From Blumeriella jaapii (Eukaryota > Ascomycota > Leotiomycetes > Helotiales > Drepanopezizaceae), in contig VWND01000084.1 of the NCBI GenBank assembly GCA_009599575.1, positions 124,001-188,000 on the forward strand: 64,000 nt of DNA, given 5' to 3'. Made by a program: the position numbers and the translations under genes. Shown here in pieces: positions 24,114 to 35,529 of this stretch; the first letter of the stretch is position 1; each line of letters begins with the position of its first letter. The notes beneath the pieces were generated by a model that searched no databases, was not told the origin of the DNA, and saw only the letters and a list, made by a program, of their open reading frames with translations.

Positions 24114-24386
24114 TATTACAGCTAGTTTAAAAGTAATTAAAAAAGTGATATGGACCAAAAGATACGCATATAAATTAAAAAAAAAACACCGAACTAAAAT
24201 GCTCGGAATCGCGAACTTTATATACAATAGGTTGCGCTTATGGGTCACGTAACTTAGCGCGAAGCCTAATGGCCGAGGTGGTCCGTGCCCAAATCTTATT
24301 CCAACACCACCGGCAATCATACCACTGGCAACCATACCACTGGCAACCATACCACTGGCCAGGGGAGGATCGTAAGGATCGTAACA
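24114..24386 (-). repeat. 5' LTR of D1 (273 bp)
   Basis: Same length as 4933-5205. On the plus strand it ends with three ACCATACCACTGGC(A/C) units and GATCGTAACA; TSD atttc follows at 24387-24391. The left end is RIP-altered (TATTACAG for TGTCACAG). Confidence 0.9.
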
Positions 24387-24391
24387 ATTTC

Positions 24392-26100
24392 GGCTAATAA
24401 AGCTTGCGTTTATTACAGTTTAGTAAAATTTGGTGTTCGGCCAATCAAGCTTTTTTTAGAATTATATTATAATTTCCGAGATTGGTAATTAAAAAAAAAG
24501 TAAACGATTATATTCGGTTGTTAATAATAAGGTTGAGAAGCGTAAAATGTGTGATTAAATGGTTACGAGTTTTATTATATTTTTTTATAGGAAAAGGAGC
24601 CGGGAAAAATTGAATCAAAAGTTTTAAAAAAAAAAAAAAGATTTGATTAGCGCCGAATCGATCAACGTATAACCGTTTGCTTTAAAATCGGCGAGCGCTT
24701 TTATTTTATACAAAAAGCTATTTTTAATAAGCGTAACGGGAATTATTAATAAATCGCTATTAAAAAGCTTTCGAACGTTAAAATAACGCATATCGCGCAA
24801 CACGCTTAAAAAAAAAACTTTGCTTAGGCCTGGGCGTTTTTTCGATTGGCGGGAAAATTTTTAATTTCTTCGTATGCGTTTTGGAAATTATTTGAAAAAA
24901 GGTTTTCGTTTTTATTATTATTATTAAAAAGCGAATCTTCGGCCGGCTCGACCTCGTTTACATTTATTAGCTTAAAAAGGCTTTTGGATAGAACCGAGGA
25001 TCGGCCCGTAGAAAATCGTGCAAATTAGCCTCGAACTTTCTGATATAAAATAAAAAACGAGCGTTGTCGTTAATCCGATCGAAAAGAAAAAACGCCAGAG
25101 GGGGCGTTCTGGCGTAAAAAAAAAGAAAAAACAAAAGGCTAAAAAAAAACTTATAAAGCATTTAAACGATTTTCGTATATACGATTTGACTCGTAATACG
25201 CTTTAGTTAAAAATCTACTATTTTGATAAATAATAAACTTGGTTAAAAAGCGATTCGCGTATAAAATTCGTTCGGCTAACTGATTTTGTTTTTTTTAACG
25301 GACGGCGATAAGCCAATTTTTAAAAGTCGTTATACGCGCTTATTTCAAATGCAGCTTTTCTTATAAACGCTTTGGTATTTTATCGCGAAAAGCGTTTCGA
25401 AGCTGTTTATCAGTTCGTATTTAAGCGTTCGCTGCGAAAATGGAAAATCGCAGATAAAATCGCTAAAAATCGTCGTGCGTATTTATTGCAAGCATTTTAA
25501 ATTCGTTTTCGGCCTTTTGAATATCTGAAAAATCGGCCAGGAAATCGGCGATTTTTTTTACTAATTCTTCGGAAAATATAAAATCGGAACGGTTCAAAAT
25601 ACGTAGAATAAAAAACTTTTTTACTACGCTTTCGGTCTGATCGAATATATAATTTTTGCGAAATCGATCGCTAGCGAAATAATCGTAGTAAAATTCGAAG
25701 TTGTCGAAAACTTTAGTTTTTTAATAGCGTGCTTTGTAATTTTTATTATTATTTAATTTAAACTTAAGATTCGAAACGCGTTTTATACGAGCTAATCGAA
25801 AGTTAATAAATAAATAAGAATTATAGCGTTTAAAAGGCGCGCTAAGATCTTGGCCGTCAAAAAGAAATTCAAAAAGAATTCGCGAAAAGCGTAAAAGTTG
25901 ATTTGCAGCGTTTGTTAATTAAAATAAAACGTTGCGAAAAAAAACAGCAGATTCGCGATTAACAAAAGCACGTTCGATAAATTTTATCAAACGCTTTGAT
26001 TAAAAGGTTTGTCGCAATCGTATAATTTCCAAAAGTTGTCGTTTACGCTTTTGCGCTTTTTTCAGTTGATTTTACAAAAGTTTTAATTAAACGCTTTTAG
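24392..26100 (-). pseudogene. C2 gag and protease, RIP-broken
   Basis: Minus-strand counterpart of C1 60740-62430. Gag lies at about 26060-24950 and corresponds to the C1 frame with YFASDRFRKNYIFD. Protease occupies about 24870-24392, and D1 is inserted at its 3' end. Small open pieces are chance remnants. Bases 26101-26510 are leader sequence homologous to C1 60305-60740. Confidence 0.72.
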
Positions 26101-26510
26101 CGTTAGGCTGCAAAAAGATAGCAGGCGAAATAATTGGCGCTCTGCCTTTTCTTTTGTTTTTTTTTTCTCGGAAGGAAAATTGTTTTTCAAAAAAAAAAGC
26201 TTTTGGGAAAAGCTGCTTTTTCGCTGATTAAAAAAAAGGTTAAAATATAGTAGCAAAAGCTGAAAAGCTTTACTAAAAGGGGGATCGTTAAACCGAAGCT
26301 ATTTTTCGCGAAATGCGGAAATAAGTTTTTTTACGACCGGTCGATTATTTTAGTATAATTCGTAAGGAATTCGAAGGAAAAGATAGTTTACGCCGTCGTT
26401 AGCGTAAAAAAAAAGTTATTAATAATATAACGATTTAATTAATCGAAAGGCTAAAAGATCAGTTAATTAATCGCTGTGTTTATATAATATAAAAAACGAG
26501 CTTTTGGTTT

Positions 26511-26692
26511 TGTAATAAAAATATTCATTTAGAATTAATAATTGCAGAAGACAGAGGTTGCTAAAAAGTGAGAGCCTTATATACATGAATAATCTCCACA
26601 GTTGATGGGAAGACCCATCAGGAGATCAGGGAGCTTGCAGCTACACGTAGTTGCTGGGGTGACACGAGGGGCCAAAAGAGTGAGTCGTTATA
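26511..26692 (-). repeat. 5' LTR of C2 (182 bp)
   Basis: Reverse complement of 60126-60304: begins TGTAATAAAAATATTCA and ends GAGTCGTTATA (ACA mutated). It carries a TATATACATG box in reverse. The next bases (ggcac, 26693-26697) would be one TSD copy; the other lies outside the window. Confidence 0.88.
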
Positions 26693-27528
26693 GGCACAAC
26701 CATCTTAAACCTTCCGGAGGGCATTGGAAACGTGCGAAGCTAAGAAGGATTTTGATATACAAAAGACCTTCCAGGAAGCAGTTATACCAAATTAACGAAT
26801 GGCCATTGGGCCCGCGATCTGAGACCTTCTTTTACAGGCGGGATAGTGTATTTCATAACTATTATGTAATAACTTTCAATAATTCCAAAGATTACAAAAT
26901 ACATATATGGCAAAAAAACAAAAACCACGATTGGGAAAAAGCTGTTTTAATACCTCCCCCGCTATCTGAGACCTTTTCTTATAAGCGGAACGGTTTTTTA
27001 TAATCATCGTACAAATATTTTCAATAATTCCAAAGATCACAAAATACACACATATGGCAAAAAAACAAAAAACCACGATTGGGAAAAAGCCGTTTTAATA
27101 CCTACCCCGCTATCTGAGACCTTTTCTTACAGGCGGGATAGTGTTTTTTATAATCATTATGCAACAACTTTTAATAATTCCAAAGATCACAAATTAATAG
27201 TGGGCTGCCTTCCCACATTTATCCTGCGGGCACTCGGATAATATGGGGGAAAGCAAGTGTCCCACTGCATCCAAGTGTCCCATTTCAGTTCATGATTTTT
27301 TACGATCGCATTTTATATTAAAACATCACCAACGCCAGATATTTAATTATACTAAAATAAATTATAATAAAAGCAGGCAGTTATTTTCAGACTTTGAATT
27401 AAAAAGTTAAATTTTATTAATAAAATCTAATTTAAACAAGTGTTTTGTACGCATTTTCAATTTTTTTTTCGCTTTTTCGCTTTTAGAAAGCTTATTTACA
27501 TTTGTTTGCAATTAAAATATTTTATATT
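26693..27528. other. Unassigned spacer between C2 and B-2
   Basis: The only stretch not assigned to an element. It has moderate GC at the left (CTTCCGGAGGG near 26716), a tandem repeat at 26812-27195, then a GTGGGCTGCCTTCCCAC inverted repeat near 27202 and AT-rich sequence to 27528. The frame 26602-27003 runs through the C2 LTR into the tandem repeat and is not believable as a gene. It may be original intergenic DNA or an element with no second copy here. Confidence 0.5.
26812..27195. repeat. 147-148 bp tandem repeat, about 2.6 copies
   Basis: The junction GC(T/G)ATCTGAGACCTT...GCGG recurs near 26812, 26960 and 27109; unit starts are at 26838, 26985 and 27133. Each unit holds AATAATTCCAAAGAT and AACCACGATTGGGAAAAAG. 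Confidence 0.9.
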
Positions 27529-27942
27529 TGTCAGGAACCAACATTACGTGTATAAATCAGATAATCCGCCAAGACCCTCTGCCTTCTACCAACCCTCGAA
27601 TAATACTTTCTGCGGATAAGCCGTAGAGGCCGGATAATGCTGTAAAGGCTGGAAATAACATTTAAATAAAACATTTTATAAAAATAATTGCTAAAAAACC
27701 AGTTATTAAAATTATATTAAAAAAAATAAAAAAAGGTCGGGATAAAAGCTGGAAAAACATATTAAATAAGATTCGTTTGGTTTTCTGAAAAATATTTTTT
27801 TCGAAAGCTCCATTCCTCCTTTTGTATTTATATACGCCTTTTATTAGAAATATAAAAAGTAAAGATTAATTTGATTATTAATTTAATTTTATCTGAGTTT
27901 TATTATTTAAATTAGTGTTTTCCTGCTTTTTTAATTTTTATA
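27529..27942 (+). repeat. 5' LTR of B-2 (414 bp)
   Basis: Begins TGTCAGGAACCAAC and ends AATTTTTATA; same family as 37069-37481, 43871-44283 and 47615-48027. RIP-mutated mainly in its right half. Bases 27943-28269 are AT-rich leader without a recognised feature. Confidence 0.88.
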
Positions 27943-28269
27943 TTTTAATTTTTTTATTTACCGAAACGGCAGTTCGATATTACTAAAACAACTTTTTATT
28001 ATATTATTATATTTATATCGTTATTATCGATATTATAGCTTTTCGCATTCGCAGCGAATAAACACTTCCAATTATTTAAAAAGACCTAGCATTTTCGGTT
28101 ATTTAAAAAAATCCCGTATTATCGTTTTTTTTAACGTTACCAGCTTTATTAAAAATCGAAAATATTTTATTATCAGAACGCGACGACTTTTCAATTTTTT
28201 CTATCGAAAAAATTTATTAAAAAAAGCCACGTTTAAACCGATTCCAAAAGATTTTTTATCGAAATCCTG

Positions 28270-29234
28270 ATTTATTTAGCTAATAAACGAATCCGCGCCG
28301 AATAAAAAAAAAACGATAAACATAAAAAAATAAAAAAAATATAAGCTAAAATAAAGCAGAAAAAAATTAAAAAAAAAATCTACGAAATAATTAAAAAATT
28401 CGAAAAAACCAAAAAACGCCGAAACGAATTTCGAAAAAAAGTTAAACAATTTTAATAAAAGCTTAACGCTTTCGAAAATATCGAAAAAAAGGTTTTTATA
28501 TTTTTTAACATCGTTCCAATTGAAAAAAAACAGAAAATAATTTAAGCTAACGATTATTATAAAATATCTTCGAAGCATTACGATAATAATATTTATTAAA
28601 AACAATTTAGCATTTTTTTTTAAATATATTATACTTTTTATAAAAAACACAGCGAATTCGAGCCGAAAAATATCAAAAATAAAAGATTTTTTAATATATC
28701 GAAAAAAAAATATTAAAAAAGCTTAATTTTTTATTCGGCGTGCAAAGCGAAGTTTCCGCTAAAATAAAAAAATAATATTTTGTATTAATCAAAAGAAAAT
28801 TAACGCTTATATTCTAGCTTTCGACGATAAAATAAAAAAAAAATAAACCGGATACGAACGACGTTTTACGAATATTCGAATTATATAAAACGATTTTAAA
28901 AAATAAATATTAAACTTTTTAATAAATGCGGAAAATCGAAAAATCGCGGTTTCGAATTTATACGATAAAGCAAAGCAAAAAAAGCATAAATTAATTAACG
29001 ATTTCGTTGCTTATTTAAATAATTTCGAATAGCAATTGCAAATAATAAACGATGCGATTAAAAAAAAAATACTTTTCGCAAAACTCCGATTTATTTTTCG
29101 AAAAAAAATTATTAAACAAAGTAATATTGCAGCTATAAGCTCGTACGAAAAATTAATATTAATCGCTCGTCGTATCGAAAATGCTAATAAAATTATTAGC
29201 GACGAAACGAAAAATAATAAACGACGAAACAAAC

Positions 29235-29267
<33 letters not shown>

Positions 29268-29540
29268 TATATTTACGATTAAAATTTAAAAGTTAAAACA
29301 AATATATACCGATTTCGATTCGAAAATACGTTATAAAAAAAAAAACGAAAGCGAAAAAACGATAATTTTAATAAAATCCTTTAGAATTTTAAAACTTTTA
29401 ACGATTTTTTTTACTTTTCGAAATGCAATCGCTGCCAAAAGAAAAAATATCGTATAATCAATTATTTAAAAATCGAATATTATAAATGCAACAGAAAAAA
29501 ACATATAGCCTTAAATTGCTTCGAAGCTAATAAATTTAAA
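28270..29540 (+). pseudogene. B-2 gag with zinc knuckle
   Basis: Plus-strand frame with a typical gag C-terminal domain around 29030-29230 (LQIINDAIKKK, then LIARRIENANKI, resembling the LI..A.RIEDA motif of chromoviral gag). A knuckle with KCNRKKHIALNC lies near 29483-29520. An A-run at about 29238-29265 follows the conserved part. Matches B-1 gag at 42300-43650 on the other strand. Stops are RIP-type. Confidence 0.72.
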
Positions 29541-29559
29541 AATTCGGAAAAAGCTTCCG

Positions 29560-31430
29560 TTCGATTTTAATTTCGTTATTGCTAATAAAATCGAGCGAAA
29601 AAAAAAAGCAAAAAATAATAATTTTAATCGAAATTAAAAAAGCCAAAAGCGAAATTCGTACGAAACGAACTTTTATCGATTGCGGCGCGAAAAAAAATTG
29701 CGTAATTTAAAAATTATTAATTAAAAATAAATAAAAATCAATTCAAAAACGTATTAATTTATTTACGATTAAAAAAAAAAAAAAATTATCTACGGCACGT
29801 ATACGCAATTTATTCGCGCTATTAATAATTATAAAATAATTAAAAAAATACAAAGCGATTTCGTGGCTTACGATATAAATATTTTAAAAATTTTATTTAT
29901 TTTAAGATTTTTTTAATTGCGAAATATCGACCCCGTTATAAGCTTTCGAGCTAAATCGTAGCGATATTTAATCGAACGCTTATAATTTAATTTCGTTATA
30001 ATTAAACGTTTTAAAAAAAAATTCAAAAAAAAGCAAGCGTTTTATATCGTTTTAAAAAAAGCTATTAAAAAACAATATTAATTACTTTTTAAATACGACG
30101 ATTACGCCGACGTGTTCGACGATACCGCCGCGATTATTTTAGCTTTTTATTATTTTATAAAATATCGAATAAATTTCGCGGAAAAAATTTTTTTTTTTTG
30201 GAAATTAATTTACTTTTTGTCGAAATCCGAATTTACCGAATTGCGCGAATATTTCGATTCGAATTTAAAAAAAAGCTGAATAAAAAAATTTATTAGCCCT
30301 GCCGGCGCACCGGTAATATTTATACCGAAAAAAAACGGGAGTTTACGATTATACGTCGATTATAAAAATCTAAACGTAATCACGATTAAAAATCGAACTT
30401 TTTTATTTTTTATAAGCGAAATTTTAGATCGTTTAAAAAAAACTAAAATATTTATTAAGTTAAATTTTATTTGGGCGTATTATCGCTTTCGAATAAAAAA
30501 AGAAAATAAATAAAAAACTGCGTTTCGTATTCGTTACGGACATTTCGAATACTACGTATTACTTTTCGGCCTTTCGAACGCATCAGCAACTTTTCAAGCG
30601 TATATTAATTAAATTTTAGTCGGTTTAATAAATATTACGTATATAATTTATTTCGACGATATTTTAATATTTTCCGAAAACTCCGACGATTATATAAACG
30701 CGGTAAAAAAAGTTTTCGAAAAACTTCGTATTAACAAATTTTACGGAAATTTAAAAAAATATATTTTCGATACGAATACGATTGAATTTCTAAGCTTCGT
30801 CGTTATTTTTACGGAAATTAAAATGGATTTAAAGAAAATAAATAATATTCGGAAATAGCCTTTTTTTATTACGTAGCGAAATATTTAAATGTTTTTAGGT
30901 TTTATTAATTTTTACAAACGTTTTATTAAAAACTACGCTAAGCTTTGCCGATTTATTATAAATCTTTTAAAAAAAATGCAATAAAAAAAAATATCGGGCT
31001 TTTTTCGTTTTTATTCGAAACGAAGCTCGCTTTTTTATTTTTAAAAAAAAAGTTTTGCTAAGCACCGATTTTACGCTATTTCGATTTTCGATTAAAAATC
31101 CAAATCGAAATAAACGCTTCGAAATTCGTTATAAACGAAATATTATTTTAATTATTCGGAAAAAATGCGAAGGCACGTTAGCATTTTATCGCGTATTATT
31201 CGAAAAAGCTTTTTTTTATAAAACAAAAATACGAAATTTACGACGCTAAGCTAATAGTTATAATTTACGTTTTTAAATAATAAAGCCAATATTTATATAG
31301 CGCTTTTAACGTTATTATTATGCGTATAAATTATTACAATTTAAAATACTTTTTTACGAAAAAACGTTTAAACGAACGCTAAGCGAAATAGGCCGACGAG
31401 CTAGCTAAATACGATTTTGCAATCGAATAT
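29560..31430 (+). pseudogene. B-2 protease, RT and first part of RNase H
   Basis: The protease reads FIDCGAKKNC near 29676 (DSGA altered). RT at about 30220-30900 has GAPVIFIPKKNGSLRLYVDYKNLN, written here in two halves: GAPVIFIPKKNG and SLRLYVDYKNLN. The catalytic box is YFDDILIFS near 30655, and MFLGFINFYKRFI lies near 30890. RNase H begins at about 31050 and stops at 31430, where A2 is inserted. Several TGG and CAA codons have become stops. Confidence 0.86.
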
Positions 31431-31698
31431 TGTAAAAATAGATAGGAAAACCAGACTGATACGGCCATATGTCGGTGGGTAAGATAGTCTAGGGAATCCC
31501 TAGAAAAGACTGAAGAAAGGAAAAAAAAAATAAATAAAGGTATGAATTGGACTGCGTGCTTATAATATTATTTAAAAGGGTGCTTTGCTTTTATATCTGT
31601 TAAAGATAGTTAATGGCAGGGGGTCTCGAAGGGGTTTATGCTTCGACTATAGTTAAAACTATTAATTTCTATTAATATAAAATATTACCGTTTTACAT
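31431..31698 (-). repeat. 3' LTR of A2 (268 bp)
   Basis: TGTAAAAATAGATAGG...ACCGTTTTACA; the left TSD atat is at 31427-31430. Contains a TAGGGAATCCCTA palindrome. This copy keeps both canonical ends. Confidence 0.92.
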
Positions 31699-31769
31699 CC
31701 TGTTTTAAATAATATACGTAGTCGTTTTTGATTACGATTAAAAAAACATAATTTTAATAAATGCAATTT

Positions 31770-34700
31770 AATTTATTTTATAATTTAAAAACCAATTAAT
31801 TATAAATCAAATTTTTTAGTTTTATATTCCTTCGGTTTTCTAACCCGTTTTTGGCCTTTTTGCTGTTGGCTTTTGCGAAGAAATAGCGTTTCGCTTATCG
31901 TTTGAATTATTTTATTTATTCTGCTTTTTTAAAAAATGGCTCGATAAAATGTTAATCGAAGCATCGTTTAAACCTACGAACGTTTTAATAGCCTTTTCGT
32001 CGATAATATTATTAAACGTCGCCGCGACGGATGCTTTTTACGATTTTTTTCCGTAGATAATAGATTTCAGTTTTTAAACGTGGTTTTACGTTTTGCAAAA
32101 GGCGCTGAAAAGTTTTATATTAAAATCGTAAAAGTAATTAATTAATTCGTCGTGATTAAAACCGATTAACGCTTTTGCTTCGCGTAAAACTGATAGGTCG
32201 GATTACGGCTGTTTGCCGACGAATGCTTTTAAAAAAGCTTCGAAGCTTATAAAAGAAATTACTCCGCGGAATAGTTCGGAAATAATCGTTTGCAATCGAA
32301 ATTACCGAAAATGCTATGATTGCTTTCGTCGCAATACAAATAGTATTAAATTGTTTATCGGATTATTGTTTTCGAAATAGTTTTTGTATTTTTGCGCCGT
32401 GTAATTGTTCGAATAAATTAGTATTACGCCGTCGGTTTTTTAAATTTTGAATTTGACGAAAACTTTTTGCTTAGTCGAAAAACTAACAGAAATTATTTTA
32501 TTTTTTATTTCGTAGTTTTCGGTCTCGTAGTCCGATAAAATAGCCGAGGCTATTGCTTTTAAACGCGCTGAAATACGAAAAAGCTAGGCTTTTTTAAATA
32601 GTTTTAATTAGCTTAGCGTTGTAATATAATTGCAAATAAGCTTCGATTATTTTCGAATTATATACGAATGCAGGCAGAACGTAATAATCGAAAATGGCGT
32701 CGATAAAGTTTTCGATTTTTTTTTTTTTTTAAAAATCGGCGATATCGAATTTTATAATTGTAATACGATCGGAATTAATAAGATTTAAAGCTATCGGAAC
32801 GTTAAAATATGCTACGAGGCGGCAGTTTCTAAAATTCCGAATAATTAAAACAGCGAAATAAAAGCCGGGGTGTATTTTAAAAGCTTATTAAATAAAATTG
32901 TAAAATATATTAGCGAAAAAAATTGTAAGCGCTTTTTGGGTTTTAATCAATCGGAAATAATACTTATATATAGCTATTTTTTTTTTATAAAATACAACAG
33001 TGGCTTGTTTTTTCCGTTATGAAACTTTACGTAATTAACGAATTCGCAGCTTAATTCAAATAGATTTTAAAATATATTTTCGGTCGAAAAGCTAGAAAAA
33101 TCGGCTTTTGAAAATATTCGTTGCTTTTACTTTTTTACGTTTTAATCGAGTTTTATAATCGCGTTAAAAGCTTTAAAATCTGCTTTAAAATTTGCGTAGC
33201 CTAAATAAGCTTTAATACGCGCTTAAATAATTTTCGCAGTTTTTCGTCGAAATATAAACTGATTATTAAAATTAATTTCGAATACGTCGTAATCCGAATT
33301 TCTGATAGCAGCGAATCGATTAACGAAACCGATAATATCGATTTTTTTTGTAATTAAATCGCAGTACGCCGCGTAATAATATACGTAGAAATAGCAAAAT
33401 TTGCCGTTTTTTTTAGCGTTAACGTTATTCGTAAAAACGAAATTAAAAAATCGAAGTTTTTTAGCGAAAAAAAACTCGAACAAAAACGGATTACCGTTTT
33501 TAAAAATCTTTTTTATTTATTTCGGCGTATTATATTTGCAATTTTTCGAAAAAAGCTTGATTTAGTTTTCGTTCGAAGCAAAAAAAAAAAAGCTGACGGA
33601 TTTATTTGATTTTTATATAAAAATATCGAAATAAAATTTCTAAATCGTTTCGTCGTCGAAAGCGAAAGTTTTAAACAAAATAATTTAATTTTAAACTTTT
33701 TATATAATTTTTTCCGCGATAATTTCGATATTTTTTTTTAAGCTTTTTCGGTCGAATCGTATAATAATCGAAATTTTAAATGCTTTTATTAAAATCTAAA
33801 ATATTAACGATAATAGTACGACGTTTTTAAACGCAGCAAGCGTTTCGGATATTTACGTATTTAATTTCGAAAGATTAAATTCAAAATCGTTTGGGTTTTT
33901 TTTTTTCGAAATGCCGGCGTTTTTTAAATTTGATTTCGTAAAATCGTCGCGTTTTCTATTAATTAGCTTAAAGCTTATAATTCGGCGTCGATTTCCGGCT
34001 GTTTTTACTTGCGATGCTTTTTTTATTAGCGACGTAAATAATTTTTTCTTTCGAATAAAAAGTTTCGGAAATATCGGCGCGTTTTTTTACGTTTTTTGTT
34101 TTTATTTTTTCCGGAATCGTTTTTATAAATATAATAAGTTTTTTGTATTCGAATAAGCGATTATTTATTATTACGTTTTTAATTTCGTTTTCGGATTCGT
34201 TTTCGATAATTAATAATAAAAGTCGCCGAATTGTTTTAGCTGCTTTAAAAATATTAATTGCTACCGCGTATATTTTTTCGAACTAAACGAAAATAATATT
34301 AGCTTTTTCGTTTTTTTTATCGTCGTAAATTTAAAATATCGGAATAGCGTCGTTTTTTTTTTTCGGTATAAAAATGTCGCATTTGGCGACGTTTAATTTT
34401 TTGCTTTAAAAAAAAGTCAGATTTTAACTTTCGCAGCCGACTAAAATTCTTTTTGGCGATTATATAACGTCGTCGACCAATTTGCAAACAGCTGTAAAAA
34501 GGCTTATAAACCTGCGGGCTTTTGAATTATTAGCTTTTAAGGTTTGCGTTTTAAAAATATAAGCGTTTAATATCCAGATTTTTTTTTTCGTAAAAATAAT
34601 AGTTTCGAAAAAGCGAGCGAAATGCCGAAATAAAATAATACCGGTGATTTTGCTAAAAACGTATTTTTAAATATTTTTTTTTCGTTGATTTAATAAAAAG

Positions 34701-35080
34701 CGCAATATTCGATTTATTACTTTTTTTTTATTATTTCGAGCTTTTTTTGCTTCGGCGAAGGTTTTTAAAGCGTTGTCGTAGTTTAACAGAAATTTGTCGT
34801 AATTAAAGCTTTTGCGAACGAATTCAGCTTTAACGAAGCTTTTGTAATCGAATAAAAATTCGTTAACGTTTTCAATTATTATATCGAATTGTTTTATAAA
34901 CGTTTTTACGAAAGCTGTTTATTAATTTAAAATAGCGGTATTATATGCTTATTTAAATTCGGAAAAATTACGTATAATAATTCCGTTTTAAAATAAATTA
35001 AAAATAAATTTGCTAGGTTTAGCAACGCTTTGCTTAGGAAACGATATAATATCGATAGGTTTATTAATTAAAAAAATATA
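31770..35080 (-). pseudogene. Family-A ORF3, unrecognised protein of about 1100 codons, RIP-broken
   Basis: Minus-strand frame between integrase and 3' LTR, matching A1 1-2770. Open pieces include 33483-33223. The frame is continuous except for RIP-type stops and a few shifts, and both copies agree in frame and spacing, so it was once protein-coding. The upstream boundary near 35080 follows about 430 bp of AT-rich spacer (35090-35520) with no recognised feature. No gag, pol, knuckle or obvious membrane domain is seen. Most Gypsy elements end soon after integrase; an extra long 3' frame is otherwise known for env-like genes, but nothing here identifies an envelope protein. Confidence 0.6.
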
Positions 35081-35529
35081 TTATATTTATTAAAAATTAG
35101 CTAAAAAAAAAATACGGAAATTATAAAGTATTTATATTCAAAAGTCACGGAAATCCGTATACTGTTTTTTTAATAAATTATAATTGTTTAGATAAATATC
35201 CGTTCAAAACAGCGAAAAAAGTAAATAACGCAGCAAATAGCAAATAATAAAATGCATAAAAGATAGTTTTCGTAGAATATGCGAGCAATATAAATATATT
35301 AAATATGCGGCTTAAATATATACAAAGCTTTTGTTCTAGTAAACAAAAATACAATTAAATAAAAAAAAGTATAATAAATATCCTAAATAATTTAGAAAAA
35401 GATTTTAAAAATAAACAAAATGATTAGATTATATATAAGCAAAGCAAAACAAAAATAATAAAATAATATATAATAAAAAAGAAAACAATAAATAATAAAA
35501 ACAATAAAACAATTAGTAAATAATTTTGT

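Larger units (their letters stand above)
4933..24386 (-). mobile_element. Gypsy chromovirus D1, complete but split by Copia F
   Basis: Full-length minus-strand Gypsy element bounded by 273-bp LTRs at 4933-5205 (3') and 24114-24386 (5'), with TSD atttc on both sides. Copia F (10048-23082) plus its 5-bp TSD interrupts gag. Without F the element is 6414 bp, nearly the same as D2 without E (6427 bp), which supports both boundary sets. Order on the minus strand: gag, CCHC knuckle, retropepsin, RT, RNase H, integrase, chromodomain, polypurine tract, LTR. All coding parts are RIP-mutated. Confidence 0.92.
3136..26692 (-). mobile_element. Gypsy element C2, 5' LTR to RNase H, split by D1
   Basis: Minus-strand Ty3/Gypsy element. 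Its 5' LTR is at 26511-26692 and gag and protease follow leftward to 24392. The element is then interrupted by D1 (4933-24386, with TSD atttc at 4928-4932 and 24387-24391) and resumes at 4927 with the protease-RT linker, RT and the start of RNase H. At 3136 it is cut by A1. Joining 4932 to 24392 restores exact collinearity with C1 at about 62430-62440. About 4.1 kb of C2 itself is visible. Bases 4241-4927 are linker sequence without a recognised domain. Confidence 0.88.

Noticed and set aside
26602..27003. 133-codon frame near the C2 LTR
   Set aside because: It starts within the LTR and runs through the 147-bp tandem repeat; no protein-like feature.
28276..28650. 124-codon Phe-rich membrane-like frame on the minus strand
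   Set aside because: It is the antisense of Lys-rich gag codons in B-2; poly-A/T composition produces Phe and Lys runs.
29238..29265. A-run as a poly-A tail of a LINE or retrocopy
   Set aside because: It lies in the gag frame of B-2 with collinear sequence on both sides, and B-1 has matching T-rich sequence at the equivalent place.
31431..31698. Three scattered A LTR copies as solo LTRs
   Set aside because: 31431-31698 and 58330-58596 flank one element with TSD atat and restore the B-2 frame when removed; 2869-3135 is attached to the A interior.
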